Positions 1-7,125 of a stretch of DNA of 25,578 nucleotides are shown here, piece by piece. The stretch covers positions 1 to 25,578 of the forward strand of contig CAZWVK010000029.1 in assembly GCA_964636785.1 (NCBI GenBank). The letters run 5' to 3'. Below the pieces are notes generated by a model that was given only the letters and a program-made list of their open reading frames with translations, ran no database searches and was not told the DNA's origin. A program made the position numbers and the translations under genes. Numbering within the stretch: position 1 is the stretch's first letter; each line of letters starts with the position of its first letter. Source of the stretch: UBA6776 sp964636785 (GTDB taxonomy: Bacteria > Bdellovibrionota > Bdellovibrionia > Bdellovibrionales > UBA1609).

Positions 1-808
1 AAAATTTAAAGTCTGTGAGCCAGAATAGTGTTGGAAGTAGCAGTGCAATGATCGTCGCGACCACAAAAGATCGAAAAGGGGAGTGTACCCACTGCGCACC
101 GCCAAAGCGAAACATTCTCTTTACCCATTCGGAAAGAGTCCTTGCGCTGTGGTTGATCACCAGTGGCTCAGGAAACATAAGCATTTTAAATCCGAGGCTT
201 TGAAGTTGACTTCCGATTTCCCCATCCTCACCAACCATAAGGTCCAAACGAAAACCATTGGTTTTTCTCAATGCGGAAATACGAAAGAGCGAATTGGTTG
301 TTGGCAAATGATCGACAAAGCGAGGCTCTTTGGGGAGAAGAGCTTGCGGTGAGAAGCCATGGCCTAAAGGTGTCGATAAAAAATAGTTGATTGCAATTTG
401 CCAATCATAGAATTCAGGCAAACGGTTCGGGCCACATACGCCCGCGATATCACCTTGAATCTTTTCTGAAGCTTTTAAGTTTTCAAGGTGCCTCTCAATC
501 CAGTCTGTTGGAACCATGCAATCGGCATCTGTAAATAGCAGAATTTCAGTTTCACACTGATCGACGATCAGCTGTCGCGCTTTACCAATAAGATTTTCGC
601 TGGATTCAAAGACTCTGATTTCTTTTGCGCATTTGTGAGCCCAATTTCTTAACTTCTCAGGAGTTCTATCGGTTGAAGAATTGTCAACGACAATGACTTC
701 GTGAATATACTTAAGATTCTGATGGGATAGAATTTCGAGAAGACAGAGGTCAATATTGTCTTCCTCATTGTGACAGACTAGGCCAACTGTTACTTTTTCT
801 AGACTCAT
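1..808 (-). CDS. GT2-family glycosyltransferase, C-terminus cut by window edge
   Basis: Open frame running leftwards from ATG at 808-806 to the window edge without a stop, about 269 codons. The N-terminus (MSLEKVTVGLVCHNEEDNID) and the VVDNSS stretch near residues 40-45 match the nucleotide-sugar binding fold of GT-A family 2 transferases. LFTDADC near 91-97 supplies the DxD metal/nucleotide motif (D94, D96), and VGEDGEIG further on looks like the acceptor-side acidic motif. The last visible residues (FVVATIIALLLPTLFWL) are hydrophobic, suggesting a membrane segment, as in membrane-associated GT2 enzymes. Its start overlaps the stop of the preceding glycosyltransferase in an ATGA arrangement, so the two are probably translationally coupled and act in one glycan or glycolipid pathway. 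Substrate and acceptor cannot be told from sequence. The family call is secure; the specific role is unknown. Confidence 0.85.
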   Translation of the reverse strand, partial: MSLEKVTVGLVCHNEEDNIDLCLLEILSHQNLKYIHEVIVVDNSSTDRTPEKLRNWAHKCAKEIRVFESSENLIGKARQLIVDQCETEILLFTDADCMVPTDWIERHLENLKASEKIQGDIAGVCGPNRLPEFYDWQIAINYFLSTPLGHGFSPQALLPKEPRFVDHLPTTNSLFRISALRKTNGFRLDLMVGEDGEIGSQLQSLGFKMLMFPEPLVINHSARTLSEWVKRMFRFGGAQWVHSPFRSFVVATIIALLLPTLFWLTDFKF

Positions 809-1503
809 AAGAACCTCTCAGCCAGCATCGCTTTTCCAAAATTGACTCCATCTTTTAAAAGAGCAATTTTTGAAGTACCAAAACGCTCACGGTATGTGAT
901 TTCAAAATCAATGAGCTTGTAATTTTTTTTTAGAGCTTTGGTTGTAAGTGCCGGGGAAAAACTCAAGTCATTTGGAAGACGATCAAATAAATCCTCTGCC
1001 ACTGATTTTTTTAAAAGACGAAACCCGGTGCAGACATCCTGAGGAAGTTCCTGATGAAAAGGATAAAGAGTTCTTAAAAGACCTTTATAGAGAGAGTTCC
1101 CAAGCCGCCTTGTTCTTGGCATTTTGGAAGATCTGTGGAGTCGAATCCCCATGACCATATCCGAATCTGTGGATTGAATGCGATCCAACATGCTCAATGC
1201 TTCTTTAGCTTTGCATGTCCCATCAAAATCCATAAAAGCGATGAAAGTGCCCTTGGCATAAAACGCTCCTGTTTTTAGCGCGGCTCCATATCCAAGATTC
1301 TCCTTATGGCGAATGATACGAATTGAGTTTGAGAATTTTTCAAGCCCAATCAGAGAGTCATCACTCGATCCATCATCGACAACAATCACCTCGACGTCTT
1401 GTCTTTCTTTAAAAGATTGAAGGGCTTCTGTGAGAACTGGTTGAACAGATTCTTCCTCATTGAAACAAGGAAAAATGACTGAGAGTTGGATGCTTTCACT
1501 CAT
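805..1503 (-). CDS. GT2 glycosyltransferase, dolichol-phosphate mannosyltransferase-like
   Basis: A 232-residue GT-A fold glycosyltransferase of family 2. Visible motifs are the N-terminal LSVIFPCFNEEESV, VIVVDDGSSDD (D43-D44) and AFMDFDGT with a DxD at D92/D94. The C-terminal TYRERFGTSKIALLKDG resembles the Y-x-x-R-x-x-G-x-SK signature of DPM1/polyprenyl-phosphate sugar transferases. There is no signal peptide and no obvious C-terminal membrane pair, so it is probably a peripheral cytoplasmic-face enzyme that charges a lipid carrier or builds a surface glycan. Its TGA stop overlaps the ATG of the next glycosyltransferase. It starts 88 bp after the NtrC-like gene on the same strand, so it may share that transcript or have its own promoter; no terminator is evident between them. 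Donor sugar and acceptor are not deducible. Confidence 0.88.
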   Translation of the reverse strand: MSESIQLSVIFPCFNEEESVQPVLTEALQSFKERQDVEVIVVDDGSSDDSLIGLEKFSNSIRIIRHKENLGYGAALKTGAFYAKGTFIAFMDFDGTCKAKEALSMLDRIQSTDSDMVMGIRLHRSSKMPRTRRLGNSLYKGLLRTLYPFHQELPQDVCTGFRLLKKSVAEDLFDRLPNDLSFSPALTTKALKKNYKLIDFEITYRERFGTSKIALLKDGVNFGKAMLAERFL

Positions 1504-1591
1504 CCGGCCTTCTTACCGGGAGAGAAGCATTTTTTCAATCTTTGAATTTCGTAACCTTTTTTTGCGGTGACTGTGGCCCTTTGGTCAGGAG

Positions 1592-3004
1592 TTAGGCTTC
1601 AATCTCTCCTGGTGGCCGAAGTCCCTTTTTCTTAATTTTCTCAACCAGTGTAGTCCTATTCAGACGCAATAAAAGCGCGGCCTGATTTCGGTTCCAGCCT
1701 GTTTTTTCCAGCGCTTTCAGAATCAATGCGTTCTCATAAGCATCGACTGCCGAATTGAAGTCAAGACCAGCCTCTGGAATGTTTAGATCATCGACGTTGG
1801 TTGAGAAAACAGATTGCTTATAACGCTCTGGCAAATCAGATATTTCAACAACGCCAGAGCCCTTGAGAATGGTCAGCCGTTCAATGAGGTTTTCAAGCTC
1901 ACGGATATTTCCAGGCCATGGGTAATTCACCAGAAGTTGAAGAGCATCAGGACTAATGCCTTTCAATGTTCTTTGACGAGTGCGATTGAAGCTTTCCATG
2001 AAGTGATGAATGAGAAGTGGAATATCGCTTTTTCGCTCTCTTAAAGATGGAACACGAACAGGAATCACGTTCAGACGATAAAAAAGATCCTCTCTAAATT
2101 TTCCTTCTTGAACAGCTTTTTCTAAATCCACATTCGTTGCAGCAACCACTCGAACATTGGTGTTTACAGTTTTAGCACTTCCAAGTGGTTCAAAGGATCT
2201 TTCCTGAAGAACCCGAAGCATTTTCACTTGAAGGTTTGGATTCATATCGCCAATTTCATCCAGGAATAAAGTGCCGCCATCAGCCATTTCGAATCTTCCA
2301 GTTCGATTTGCTATCGCGCCGGTGAATGAGCCTTTGACGTGACCAAAGAGTTCACTCTCCAAAAGATCTGCTGGAATGGCGCCGCAGTTGATTGGAACAA
2401 ATGGATTGTTCATGCGAGGGGAGTTGAAATGAATCGCTCGTGCAATCAATTCTTTTCCAGTTCCGCTTTCACCCATAATGAGTACTGTAGAATCTGACGA
2501 CGCCACTTTCTCAATGATTTCTAAAACATCAGTGATCTCATCGCTTTGTCCAACAATGTTTTCAAAATGATATTTCTTGTGAAGAGCAGATTTTAGGCGA
2601 ATGTTTTCTTTCTGAAGTTCACTTTGTGACAGGGCACGACTGACCAAAGTCAAAATTTCATCCAAATTGCACGGCTTCATTACAAAATGAAATGCACCTT
2701 TTTGAGTGGCTTCCACAGCGGTCTCTACAGTCCCATGTCCTGTTAGAATTATGACCTGGGCTTCTGGCCATTTCATTTTTAGCTGAGTCATAAAACTCAT
2801 GCCATCGCCATCAGGAAGTCTTAAGTCGACCAAAGCCAGATCAATTGGTTTTTCGGACTGGCTGAACGTTTCAGCTTCTTTAATTGTAGAAGCAGTAACA
2901 ACTTGAAAGCCCTTTCTGTCCAAGGCTCTAAAAAGCGCAGTTCTTAAACTCGCTTCGTCGTCTACAATTAGGATCCTTTGATTCGGCGTATGATTGACCG
3001 ACAT
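1592..3004 (-). CDS. NtrC-family sigma-54-dependent response regulator
   Basis: I place the start at the ATG at 3004-3002 (470 aa), because AAGGAG sits four bases upstream; an in-frame ATG at 3046 lacks such a site. Domain order is receiver (about 10-125), AAA+ sigma-54 interaction domain (about 150-370) and Fis-type HTH (about 430-465). Receiver residues D15/D16, phospho-acceptor D60 (LALVDLRLPDGDG), T88 and K110 are all present, so phosphorylation should work. The AAA+ part has Walker A GESGTGKE (178-185), Walker B GGTLFLDE (243-250), and the sigma-54 contact loop as GSFTGA (225-230) instead of the commoner GAFTGA. The HTH reads NRNQAALLLRLNRTTLVEKI. It lies directly downstream of a histidine kinase on the same strand, almost certainly its partner. 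Target promoters are unknown; the sigma-54 flagellar promoter in this window is a candidate. Confidence 0.95.
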   Translation of the reverse strand: MSVNHTPNQRILIVDDEASLRTALFRALDRKGFQVVTASTIKEAETFSQSEKPIDLALVDLRLPDGDGMSFMTQLKMKWPEAQVIILTGHGTVETAVEATQKGAFHFVMKPCNLDEILTLVSRALSQSELQKENIRLKSALHKKYHFENIVGQSDEITDVLEIIEKVASSDSTVLIMGESGTGKELIARAIHFNSPRMNNPFVPINCGAIPADLLESELFGHVKGSFTGAIANRTGRFEMADGGTLFLDEIGDMNPNLQVKMLRVLQERSFEPLGSAKTVNTNVRVVAATNVDLEKAVQEGKFREDLFYRLNVIPVRVPSLRERKSDIPLLIHHFMESFNRTRQRTLKGISPDALQLLVNYPWPGNIRELENLIERLTILKGSGVVEISDLPERYKQSVFSTNVDDLNIPEAGLDFNSAVDAYENALILKALEKTGWNRNQAALLLRLNRTTLVEKIKKKGLRPPGEIEA

Positions 3005-3037
3005 GTGACTCCTTCCATGGCATTCAACTTTGACTCT

Positions 3038-3056
3038 AGAGATCATCTTGATCTCT
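3038..3056. promoter_or_regulatory. Perfect 8-bp dyad between kinase and response regulator
   Basis: AGAGATCA, a 3-nt spacer, then TGATCTCT. It lies in the 83-bp gap between the kinase stop (3088) and the regulator start (3004), about 35-50 bp upstream of the regulator ATG. It could be an operator for an internal promoter, or a small mRNA hairpin setting kinase/regulator stoichiometry. On the plus strand a T-rich run follows it, but no plus-strand transcript is expected here, so a terminator role is unlikely. Confidence 0.35.
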
Positions 3057-3087
3057 TACTTTTATTTTATGTTGGCTTTTGGCGGTG

Positions 3088-4977
3088 TCAAATTTGTGTG
3101 TCAATTCCCCGACTGGATCCGCTCTTTTCTGGACGGGGAAGAGAAATAATTGCCGTAACTCCTTGACCTGGACGAGACTCTATTTCCAGCGTTCCATTGT
3201 GTTCAGAAAATATCGAATAGGCTACAGTCAGTCCTAACCCTGCGTGATGATTATCAGTTTTTGTTGTGAACAAAGGGTTAATAACTTGAGGTAAATGTTT
3301 TGCTAAGATTCCCGGTCCATTGTCAGTGATGCGAAGAATATACAGTTCGTTTTTCAGGCTTAAGAGTATGTTAATTTTTGCCAGATGATCGGGTTCATTT
3401 AAAAGTCGATCTTCCAGCGCTTCAATCGAGTTTGTAAGAATATGAGTTATGGCTTGCATAAGAGAATTATGGTCACCATGAATGAAAGCACTTTCTTTGA
3501 GTGGCTTAAAGAGGATTTGCACCTTCTTAAATCGGGATTTAATTTCGACCAATTGCACGGCCTTGTGAATCAATTCATTGAGATCCAATTCACTTTTTCG
3601 TTCATGGCTTTGCTTGCGTGAAAACCCAAGCAAGCTTTGAACAATGTCTCTACAGCGAAGAGTGGCACGCTCCATTTCCTTTAAGTCTTCATAAAAATCA
3701 GAATTTTTTTCCACGTCCATAAGAATAAGTTGCAAATAGGAAAGCATTCCAGCTAAGGGATTATTCAATTCATGAGCAATACTAGAGCCAATAGTTCCAA
3801 GCTCAACAAGTTTTGATTTTTCGCGAATATGCTTCTCGATTCGCATCTGATCGGTCACATCCTTGATCAGTAAAAGGTGAATGCTTTGACTGTGGATTTG
3901 AAATCCTAAGTCATGAATCACCAGGTTATAGGATTTGCCATCCGAATGATTTTGAATTTGAATTTTCAAATTCAGAGGTGGCGGAGTTTTCCACACCTCC
4001 GGATTGTCCTTAAAAAATATCTTTAATGAATTTTCACCGATGAGTTCACTAAATTCTTTTCCAACTGTGGATGAAAAAGCTCGATTTGTTCTTAGGATCC
4101 GCATACTCTCATCCACAAGACAAAGTGGATCGGATATCGCATCAAACGTGGCATCCCACTGCTGCTTTAAGCTTTCGGACTCTTCTAGCTGAAGGATGCG
4201 AAGAACGGAAAGACTTGCAATCTCGGCCACTTCATCCAGTAACTCATGATCTTTTTCGGAAATCACTTTTCTAAGCTCCAAACCAAGAATGAGCCAACCC
4301 TTTGAGCGTGACTGCGATATCGTAAGAGGGATTTTGATATGTAAGGGCGTCAAGCCGCTATCTAAAAGTGAGCTTTGATGATTAAAAACGACTCGTACAA
4401 AATTGAGCGGTAAAATTTTTGAAAGAGATTTTTTTAATGCACGCTCTATCTCGGGAACTGAGCGTGCTTTTAAAATCTCAATCAAAGAATTCTCCAGAGT
4501 TTTCATTCGCAGGTGAGCCTTAGAGGACGGCTTGGACAGGGTCGATTTTTGGTTATCATCTAAAAATTCACTCAATTGAGCTTTAAGCTTTGAGTTTTCG
4601 CCTTTTAGAAGTTGAATAAGGTCACTCTCTTGATTGGCTTCGGATATTCTTTCCAGAGATTTTGAAATGATGGATTTGTTTTCAATCTCATTGTCTCCAA
4701 GCACACCATTAAAAAACGGCAGTGAAGGTAGGAAGTCTAAATTCTCAGTGGGCTTTCGACTCAAAATCAAAATGGAGTCCGGTTGTGCTTCAACAATCTC
4801 CATTAAAAAGGAATCCGGGTTCGTGATACTGTGAGGATCAGCAATTATCACTTTTGGGTGTAAAGACTTCTTCAAACCTGCTAAAAGATCGTTTTGATCC
4901 ATCCACTCTTGTTTTTCTTCTGCGGGAATAAAAGGTGTAGAAGCGTTTAGGGTAAAAATATGAGCTGATGGTTTCAT
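3088..4977 (-). CDS. Sensor histidine kinase (GAF-like, PAS, HisKA, HATPase)
   Basis: A 629-residue kinase with no signal peptide or clear membrane helix, so it is probably cytosolic. Residues 1-115 resemble a degenerate receiver fold (KVIIADPHS near 42-50, SILILSR near 68-74) but lack a clear acidic pocket. A coiled linker follows (about 115-165), then a GAF-like region (about 165-265) and a PAS domain (about 275-380: DATFDAISDPLCLVDESMRI). HisKA carries the phospho-accepting H402 in GSSIAHELNNPLAG. The ATPase domain has an N-box near N516, DNGPG at 552-556, PLFTTK at 568-573 and GLGL from G580. The architecture resembles NtrB/FlgS-type kinases that serve sigma-54 activators, consistent with the NtrC-family gene immediately downstream. 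The signal is unknown. It begins 26 bp after the M14 peptidase gene, so the two may be co-transcribed. Confidence 0.93.
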   Translation of the reverse strand: MKPSAHIFTLNASTPFIPAEEKQEWMDQNDLLAGLKKSLHPKVIIADPHSITNPDSFLMEIVEAQPDSILILSRKPTENLDFLPSLPFFNGVLGDNEIENKSIISKSLERISEANQESDLIQLLKGENSKLKAQLSEFLDDNQKSTLSKPSSKAHLRMKTLENSLIEILKARSVPEIERALKKSLSKILPLNFVRVVFNHQSSLLDSGLTPLHIKIPLTISQSRSKGWLILGLELRKVISEKDHELLDEVAEIASLSVLRILQLEESESLKQQWDATFDAISDPLCLVDESMRILRTNRAFSSTVGKEFSELIGENSLKIFFKDNPEVWKTPPPLNLKIQIQNHSDGKSYNLVIHDLGFQIHSQSIHLLLIKDVTDQMRIEKHIREKSKLVELGTIGSSIAHELNNPLAGMLSYLQLILMDVEKNSDFYEDLKEMERATLRCRDIVQSLLGFSRKQSHERKSELDLNELIHKAVQLVEIKSRFKKVQILFKPLKESAFIHGDHNSLMQAITHILTNSIEALEDRLLNEPDHLAKINILLSLKNELYILRITDNGPGILAKHLPQVINPLFTTKTDNHHAGLGLTVAYSIFSEHNGTLEIESRPGQGVTAIISLPRPEKSGSSRGIDTQI

Positions 4978-5003
4978 CTTTATTAAGAGCCTATCACTCC
5001 TGT

Positions 5004-5690
5004 TTAAAGATTCAAAAAAATCTGCTCAATTCCAGACTGAAAGCGCGGCCAAACTTTTTCCAGGTCGATTTTTTCTTCTTCTTCAATGCAGATCACAGGG
5101 ATACCGAGCTCGGCCCAGCCAAACTCCCCCAGGCTCCCGGGGGTGGGATAGCCAATGTCTTGAACAAGCTCATAACCGGATGCGGCTGCCAGTTTTATCG
5201 CGAGCGGCTGGTCCGCTGGTCCCGTGCATACGATACAGGGCTTCCAAGAGTGGGAGTGAATAATAACCTGAGGATGAGTCTTTTGAATCAGCTCCACCAG
5301 GGCTTTAGCCTCAGGCGATTCCAGTGGTTTTGCTCCAGAATAATAGCGATCCTTTTTCTCGCTCACTTTCCAGTTTTTGGATGGAAAGTTTCGGTTGAGA
5401 TCAATCCCTTGCGCATTGGTGCGTTGATTTTTTAAAAAGCCGTCCAAATTTATGCAAGGAATGAGAATCCATTCTGGTTTAGGTCCAGATTGTTTCTGAT
5501 AAGCGTCACTTTTCAGCCACTCCAGTGTCTTTTTTGCAAGCTCAACCCCCTCTGGCTCATCACCATGAACCCCTCCTATGAAGAGAATAGGGGAAGTGTG
5601 GCCCTTAAGTGCATTCTCAGAGCTGGCGTAAAGCGAAAGATCTCGGTGTTCAAAAGTTTTTGCCCAGTTTAGTTTTTCAATCCATCCCAT
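5004..5690 (-). CDS. M14-family zinc carboxypeptidase/amidase (MpaA-like)
   Basis: A 228-residue single-domain M14 metallopeptidase. Zinc ligands H42 and E45 lie in GGVHGDEPEG, and the third histidine is in IIHSHS (H145 or H147). The substrate carboxylate clamp is DLNRNFP (N99-R100), and the catalytic glutamate is in PVICIEEEE (E203/E204). Length, lack of a signal peptide and the GSLGEFGWAELGIP context fit cytosolic murein peptide amidase MpaA, which cuts the gamma-D-Glu-mDAP bond during peptidoglycan recycling, better than digestive carboxypeptidases. Substrate remains an inference. AAGGA seven bases before the ATG at 5690 supports the start. It is divergent from glmU with only 56 bp between starts, which places it beside amino-sugar precursor synthesis. 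The kinase gene follows 26 bp downstream. Confidence 0.85.
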   Translation of the reverse strand: MGWIEKLNWAKTFEHRDLSLYASSENALKGHTSPILFIGGVHGDEPEGVELAKKTLEWLKSDAYQKQSGPKPEWILIPCINLDGFLKNQRTNAQGIDLNRNFPSKNWKVSEKKDRYYSGAKPLESPEAKALVELIQKTHPQVIIHSHSWKPCIVCTGPADQPLAIKLAAASGYELVQDIGYPTPGSLGEFGWAELGIPVICIEEEEKIDLEKVWPRFQSGIEQIFLNL

Positions 5691-5746
5691 ACGAAGTCCT
5701 TGAGCTTTAGTTGACGTTTACGACTCAAAAGAGGAAACATGATCTC

Positions 5747-7117
5747 ATGAACATCGGTCCTTTTTCCACAATTGTTTTGGCGGCCGGACGGGGAACACGG
5801 ATGAAAACCACTTTGCCAAAGGTGGTGCATCCGGTTGCGGGTCGCCCAATGATCGAGCGCGGAATCCAAGCGGTAAAGTCTTTGAAACCAGAAGAAATTC
5901 GCGTGGTCGTTGGCTATGGGGAGGAATTGGTTCGTCGAGTGGTGGAGCCAATGGGTGCTGTTTGCTTTAAGCAGCACCAAACCAGAGGAACAGCCGATGC
6001 CGTTCGTTCAGCCGATGTGGAAAGCCTGGATGGAAAAGTTTTAATTTTAAATGGTGATCATCCATTACTGACCGCTAAAGATTTACGAAAGATTTTAAAA
6101 GAAGCATTTGAAATTCAAACTCGCTTAAGTGTTGTCACCTGTGAACTTGAGGATCCAGGATCCTTTGGGCGCATCATCCGCAGACAAGGATCTATAAAAG
6201 CGATTGTTGAAGCGAAAGATGCTTCCCATGAAACACTCAGAGTGAACGAGATCAACACTGGAATTTACATCGTTGAGGCCAGTCTTTTGCAAAAGTACTT
6301 GCCACGAGTCGAATCCAGAAATGCTCAAGGCGAATTTTATTTAACAGACATTGTTTTATTGGCTGTACAAGATGGTGTGCGTGTCGATGGAATTAAAGCA
6401 AATGAACGAATTGCATTTGGAGTGAATTCACAACAGGAGCTCGCAATGGCTACAAAAAATGTATTTTTACAAAAAGCTCAAGAGTTGATGGAACAAGGTG
6501 TGATCATCATGGACCCGGACAACACTTACGTCGAAGATTCAGTGAAGGTTGGAGCTGGCACAACACTTTTCCCAAATGTTTTCTTAAGAGGGAAAACTGA
6601 AATCGGGGACATGTGTGTGATTGAACCCAACTCGTGGATTACGGACTCCAAGATTGGCAATCAGGTGCATATTAAAGCGGGAAGTTATATTCAAGAGTCA
6701 CAGGTTTCCAATCAGTGTGAAATCGGTCCTTATGCTCATCTTCGCCCAAAGGCAGAACTCGGTGAGGGCGTTAAAATTGGAAATTTTGTCGAGCTAAAGA
6801 AAGTGAAGATGGGAAAAGGCTCACAAGCAAAACACCTGTCTTATTTAGGAGATGCGGAAATCGGCGAAGGGACAAATATTGGATGTGGAACGATCACATG
6901 CAATTATGCCGCTGATAAAAAGAAATACGTCACAAAGATTGGAAAAAATGCGTTTATTGGAAGTGATACCCAGCTCGTTGCTCCGGTTTCTGTTGGAGAT
7001 GGAGCTATTGTGGGATCAGGATCCACGATCACAAAAGACGTTCCAGCTGATGCATTGGCTGTGACTCGCGCAAAACAAGTGATCAAAGAAGATTACGCTA
7101 AGAAATATAAGGAATAA
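5747..7117 (+). CDS. glmU: Bifunctional GlmU: GlcN-1-P acetyltransferase and UDP-GlcNAc pyrophosphorylase
   Basis: Makes UDP-GlcNAc from glucosamine-1-phosphate in two steps, feeding peptidoglycan and lipopolysaccharide synthesis in the cytosol. I start at the ATG at 5747 (456 aa, the E. coli length). GAGGAA lies ten bases upstream and the fold starts at once with STIVLAAGRGTRMKTTLPKV; an in-frame TTG at 5711 would add 12 residues of no evident use. The N-terminal uridyltransferase shows NGDHPLL with the metal-binding Asp. The C-terminal half is a left-handed beta-helix of hexapeptide repeats with the catalytic histidine in KHLSYLGDA and RPKAELG before it. The usual NYDG acetyl-CoA-site motif reads NYAADKKK here. 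glmS follows after eight bases, so the pair is an operon covering consecutive parts of one pathway. Confidence 0.97.
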   Translation: MNIGPFSTIVLAAGRGTRMKTTLPKVVHPVAGRPMIERGIQAVKSLKPEEIRVVVGYGEELVRRVVEPMGAVCFKQHQTRGTADAVRSADVESLDGKVLILNGDHPLLTAKDLRKILKEAFEIQTRLSVVTCELEDPGSFGRIIRRQGSIKAIVEAKDASHETLRVNEINTGIYIVEASLLQKYLPRVESRNAQGEFYLTDIVLLAVQDGVRVDGIKANERIAFGVNSQQELAMATKNVFLQKAQELMEQGVIIMDPDNTYVEDSVKVGAGTTLFPNVFLRGKTEIGDMCVIEPNSWITDSKIGNQVHIKAGSYIQESQVSNQCEIGPYAHLRPKAELGEGVKIGNFVELKKVKMGKGSQAKHLSYLGDAEIGEGTNIGCGTITCNYAADKKKYVTKIGKNAFIGSDTQLVAPVSVGDGAIVGSGSTITKDVPADALAVTRAKQVIKEDYAKKYKE

Positions 7118-7125
7118 AGAAAGCT

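Noticed and set aside
4968..5435. 155-codon plus-strand frame opposite the M14 peptidase gene
   Set aside because: The minus-strand frame carries all M14 catalytic motifs. The plus-strand translation shows no family features.
5711..5746. TTG at 5711 as glmU start
   Set aside because: It would add 12 residues ahead of the conserved fold. The ATG at 5747 has a good ribosome site and gives the standard 456-residue length.
7118..7125. Possible glmS ribozyme or riboswitch before glmS
   Set aside because: Only eight bases lie between glmU and glmS, which leaves no room for one.
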